Positions 12,177-13,355 of a stretch of DNA of 13,355 nt are shown here, in pieces. This stretch comes from an uncultured Lachnospiraceae bacterium (GTDB lineage: Bacteria > Bacillota > Clostridia > Lachnospirales > Lachnospiraceae). Position 1 is the first letter of the stretch. Each line of letters begins with the position of its first letter. The stretch is taken from assembly GCA_947177925.1 (NCBI GenBank), contig CAMWWJ010000057.1:1-13355 (forward strand), written 5' to 3'. A model generated the notes under the pieces. It worked only from the letters and a program-made list of their open reading frames with translations, had not been told where the DNA came from and did no database searches. The position numbers were made by a program, and so were the translations under genes.

Positions 12177-12809
12177 TTAAATTTTTCTAATAGATTTTAT
12201 AATCAATTCAAAGCTCTGCTTTCTATATGCCACATCATCCATACCGAACTGTTGTCTGATATATTCTTTCTTTTTGTTTGAAAACAAAATGGTCTGCCCT
12301 ATAGAGGACCACATATAAAATACTGCTACATATAAATTCAAATCGCTTTCCACGATTCCATTTTCCATGCCCTTTTTTAATATCCGGATGATGATTTCAT
12401 TCAGTTCTTCTCCCACCAGATAAATATCATGAAGCACATCATCTTCGGAGCCCTTTTCCCTGGAAAAGGATATTTCTCCCATGACAGCCTCAAAGACTAC
12501 AGGGGATTCTTCATACAGTCTTACCAGGCAATTGCAGACAGCTTCGTAGCAACTGTCAAATTCTGTTTCTTCTTTCGTACAGCTTTCTATTTCTTCCTTC
12601 ATTCTGTACATATATTGACAAATAATCACGTTTAATATTTCATCCAGATTTTTATAATATTGATAAATCGTCCCCTGGCTAAAGCCTGTCTTCCTGATGA
12701 CATCACGCATGGTAAGCTGATTAAATGCCTTTTCTCTTAATACTTCTCTTGTACAATGGAGGATGAATTCTTTCTTTTCTTCTGTATAGGATTCTTTTAC
12801 TTTTGGCAT
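12177..12809 (-). CDS. TetR-family transcriptional regulator
   Basis: 210 aa, typical TetR length. N-terminal DNA-binding domain: LTMRDVIRKTGFSQGTIYQYYKNLDEIL (~32-59) matches the TetR_N helix-turn-helix with the usual G-x-IYxYYK. The remaining ~150 residues are helical and specific to this subfamily, forming the ligand pocket and dimer interface. AAGGAAGG precedes the ATG. It heads an operon with the EFR1 flavodoxin/ferredoxin gene. A promoter (12842-12870) and a 14-bp-arm palindrome (12888-12918) lie upstream, as expected for autorepression. Four cysteines are present in the ligand domain, but no pattern identifies a redox sensor. The inducer is unknown. Confidence 0.88.
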   Translation of the reverse strand: MPKVKESYTEEKKEFILHCTREVLREKAFNQLTMRDVIRKTGFSQGTIYQYYKNLDEILNVIICQYMYRMKEEIESCTKEETEFDSCYEAVCNCLVRLYEESPVVFEAVMGEISFSREKGSEDDVLHDIYLVGEELNEIIIRILKKGMENGIVESDLNLYVAVFYMWSSIGQTILFSNKKKEYIRQQFGMDDVAYRKQSFELIIKSIRKI

Positions 12810-12841
12810 GATTCCTTCCTTTTTCCAGTTAAAAGCTTATA

Positions 12842-12870
12842 TTTATATAATGATACTGCTGTTTTTTCAA
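12842..12870 (-). promoter_or_regulatory. Promoter of the TetR-EFR1 operon
   Basis: Minus strand TTGAAA (12865-12870), exactly 17 bases, TATAAA (12842-12847), ~33 bases before the TetR start. Confidence 0.65.
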
Positions 12871-12887
12871 ATTTTATTTTTCTCTTG

Positions 12888-12918
12888 CAATAAAAATGAC
12901 ATGTTGTCATTTTTATTG
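12888..12918. promoter_or_regulatory. Probable TetR operator: perfect palindrome with 14-bp arms
   Basis: CAATAAAAATGACA (12888-12901), three bases, then its exact reverse complement (12905-12918). It ends 17 bases upstream of the -35 of the TetR promoter. The TGACA..TGTCA core is in the style of TetR operators, and the site is positioned to control a divergent gene, which is missing because the bacterial sequence breaks off. A partial copy (AATGACAGTATGT) is near 12961. Confidence 0.6.
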
Positions 12919-13129
12919 CCATTTAATTCTACTGCTTTTATTACATTTAGTCAATACCGAAAATGACAGTATGTAAAAAATGAAAATTATAAGATAATAC
13001 ATTCTAGCATTTTTAACATCAAAGAGAAAAAGAGAATATAACTAAACTGTTCATCAATAAGGAACTACCATACTAACACAAATGATCCAGACATAGAACT
13101 CAAAAATGCAACAAATGAGGATAAAATAA
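12919..13129. other. AT-rich stretch of uncertain origin containing the bacterial/host junction
   Basis: No reading frame with a ribosome site and no RNA gene is visible here. The left end belongs with the TetR operator. The right end (from about 13030) has no bacterial features and runs straight into a rodent SINE. I cannot place the junction exactly. Confidence 0.4.
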
Positions 13130-13355
13130 GCTGGGAATATAGCTTAGTGCTAGAGACTTGCCTAGAACATGCAAGGCTGAGTTCTAGCCCCAGTACCACT
13201 TAAAAAGTACAGGGGGTAAAGTTTAAGTCAGGTGAGATGGTGCGTGTGAAAGGCAGCAGGATGGCTGTAGTTCTGGATCAGTCTAGTCTACAGAGCCAAG
13301 TCTCAGGCCAGTGAGGGCTACACAGTGAGACTACGTAGCTCAAAAACACATACAT
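13130..13355 (+). mobile_element. Rodent SINE (ID-B1 composite, B4-like): host DNA, not bacterial
   Basis: 13130-13200 matches the ID-like, tRNA-derived SINE head: GCTGGGAATATAGCTTAGTG with an A-box (13140-13150) and a B-box GTTCTAGCC (13181-13189), as in rodent ID elements (GCTGGGGATTTAGCTCAGTG...). From ~13230 a diverged B1-like half follows. It includes GTCTACAGAG (13286-13295), AGGGCTACACAG (13315-13326) and the closing CTCAAAAACA, the counterparts of the B1 end GGTCTACAGAG...AGGGCTACACAG...TCTC-A-rich. An ID head joined to a B1 body is the layout of rodent B4/ID_B1 SINEs. The match is from memory of the consensus, with substitutions and a gap as expected for an old copy. Confidence 0.85.

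Noticed and set aside
12888..12918. Palindrome as a transcription terminator
   Set aside because: No gene ends nearby, the stem is almost all A-T and no T-tract follows beyond the stem itself; an operator is more likely.
13130..13200. tRNA-like sequence with A and B boxes, possible tRNA gene
   Set aside because: It has no proper acceptor or anticodon stem, and it continues into a B1-like half; it is the tRNA-derived head of a rodent SINE, not a bacterial tRNA.

Overview
The window reads as a low-GC gut Firmicute, most likely a Lachnospiraceae-type Clostridium relative. The support is strong AGGAGG ribosome sites, TTGnnn-17-TATAAT-like promoters, clostridial gene families (CD3324-type HTH, EFR1 flavodoxin/ferredoxin, Rpn-type nuclease, holin-like toxin) and AT-rich spacers. 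The last ~225 bases are different: they match a rodent SINE (an ID-like, tRNA-derived half followed by a B1-like half). The contig therefore appears to be bacterial DNA joined to mouse or other rodent host DNA. The junction lies somewhere between about 12,920 and 13,130 and is probably an assembly chimera from a murine sample.

Left part (49-4761, all minus strand): a short-chain dehydrogenase (SDR), then a tight three-gene operon transcribed VWA/DUF2201 protein -> MoxR AAA+ ATPase -> small leucine-rich-repeat protein. The first two genes overlap by ATGA. The MoxR-VWA pair is a recognised chaperone-like architecture. The LRR partner and the loss of the metallopeptidase glutamate in the VWA protein are the unusual points.

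Middle part (4762-7405): a 490-base spacer with divergent promoters, a 13-bp tandem duplication and a possible upstream mini-ORF. It is followed by an Rpn-family PD-(D/E)XK nuclease with a heptad-repeat C-terminus, a CD3324-type HTH gene on the opposite strand with its own terminator, and a RelB/DinJ antitoxin fused to the remains of a PIN toxin that has lost its N-terminal half.

Right part (7406-12809): three pairings of a one-component regulator with a flavin or iron-sulfur protein. These are HxlR (divergent) with an FMN reductase, MarR with a PNPOx-like flavoprotein (operon), and TetR with an EFR1 flavodoxin/2x[4Fe-4S] protein (operon). Each pair has a visible palindrome near its promoter. 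Also here are a small membrane protein, a lipoprotein, and at 10022-10365 what looks like a complete type I toxin-antitoxin locus. That locus has a 29-residue holin-like toxin, a promoter on each strand, a terminator for each transcript, a hairpin that hides the toxin ribosome site, and 5'-3' long-range complementarity in the toxin mRNA. I consider it the best candidate for an undescribed system here.
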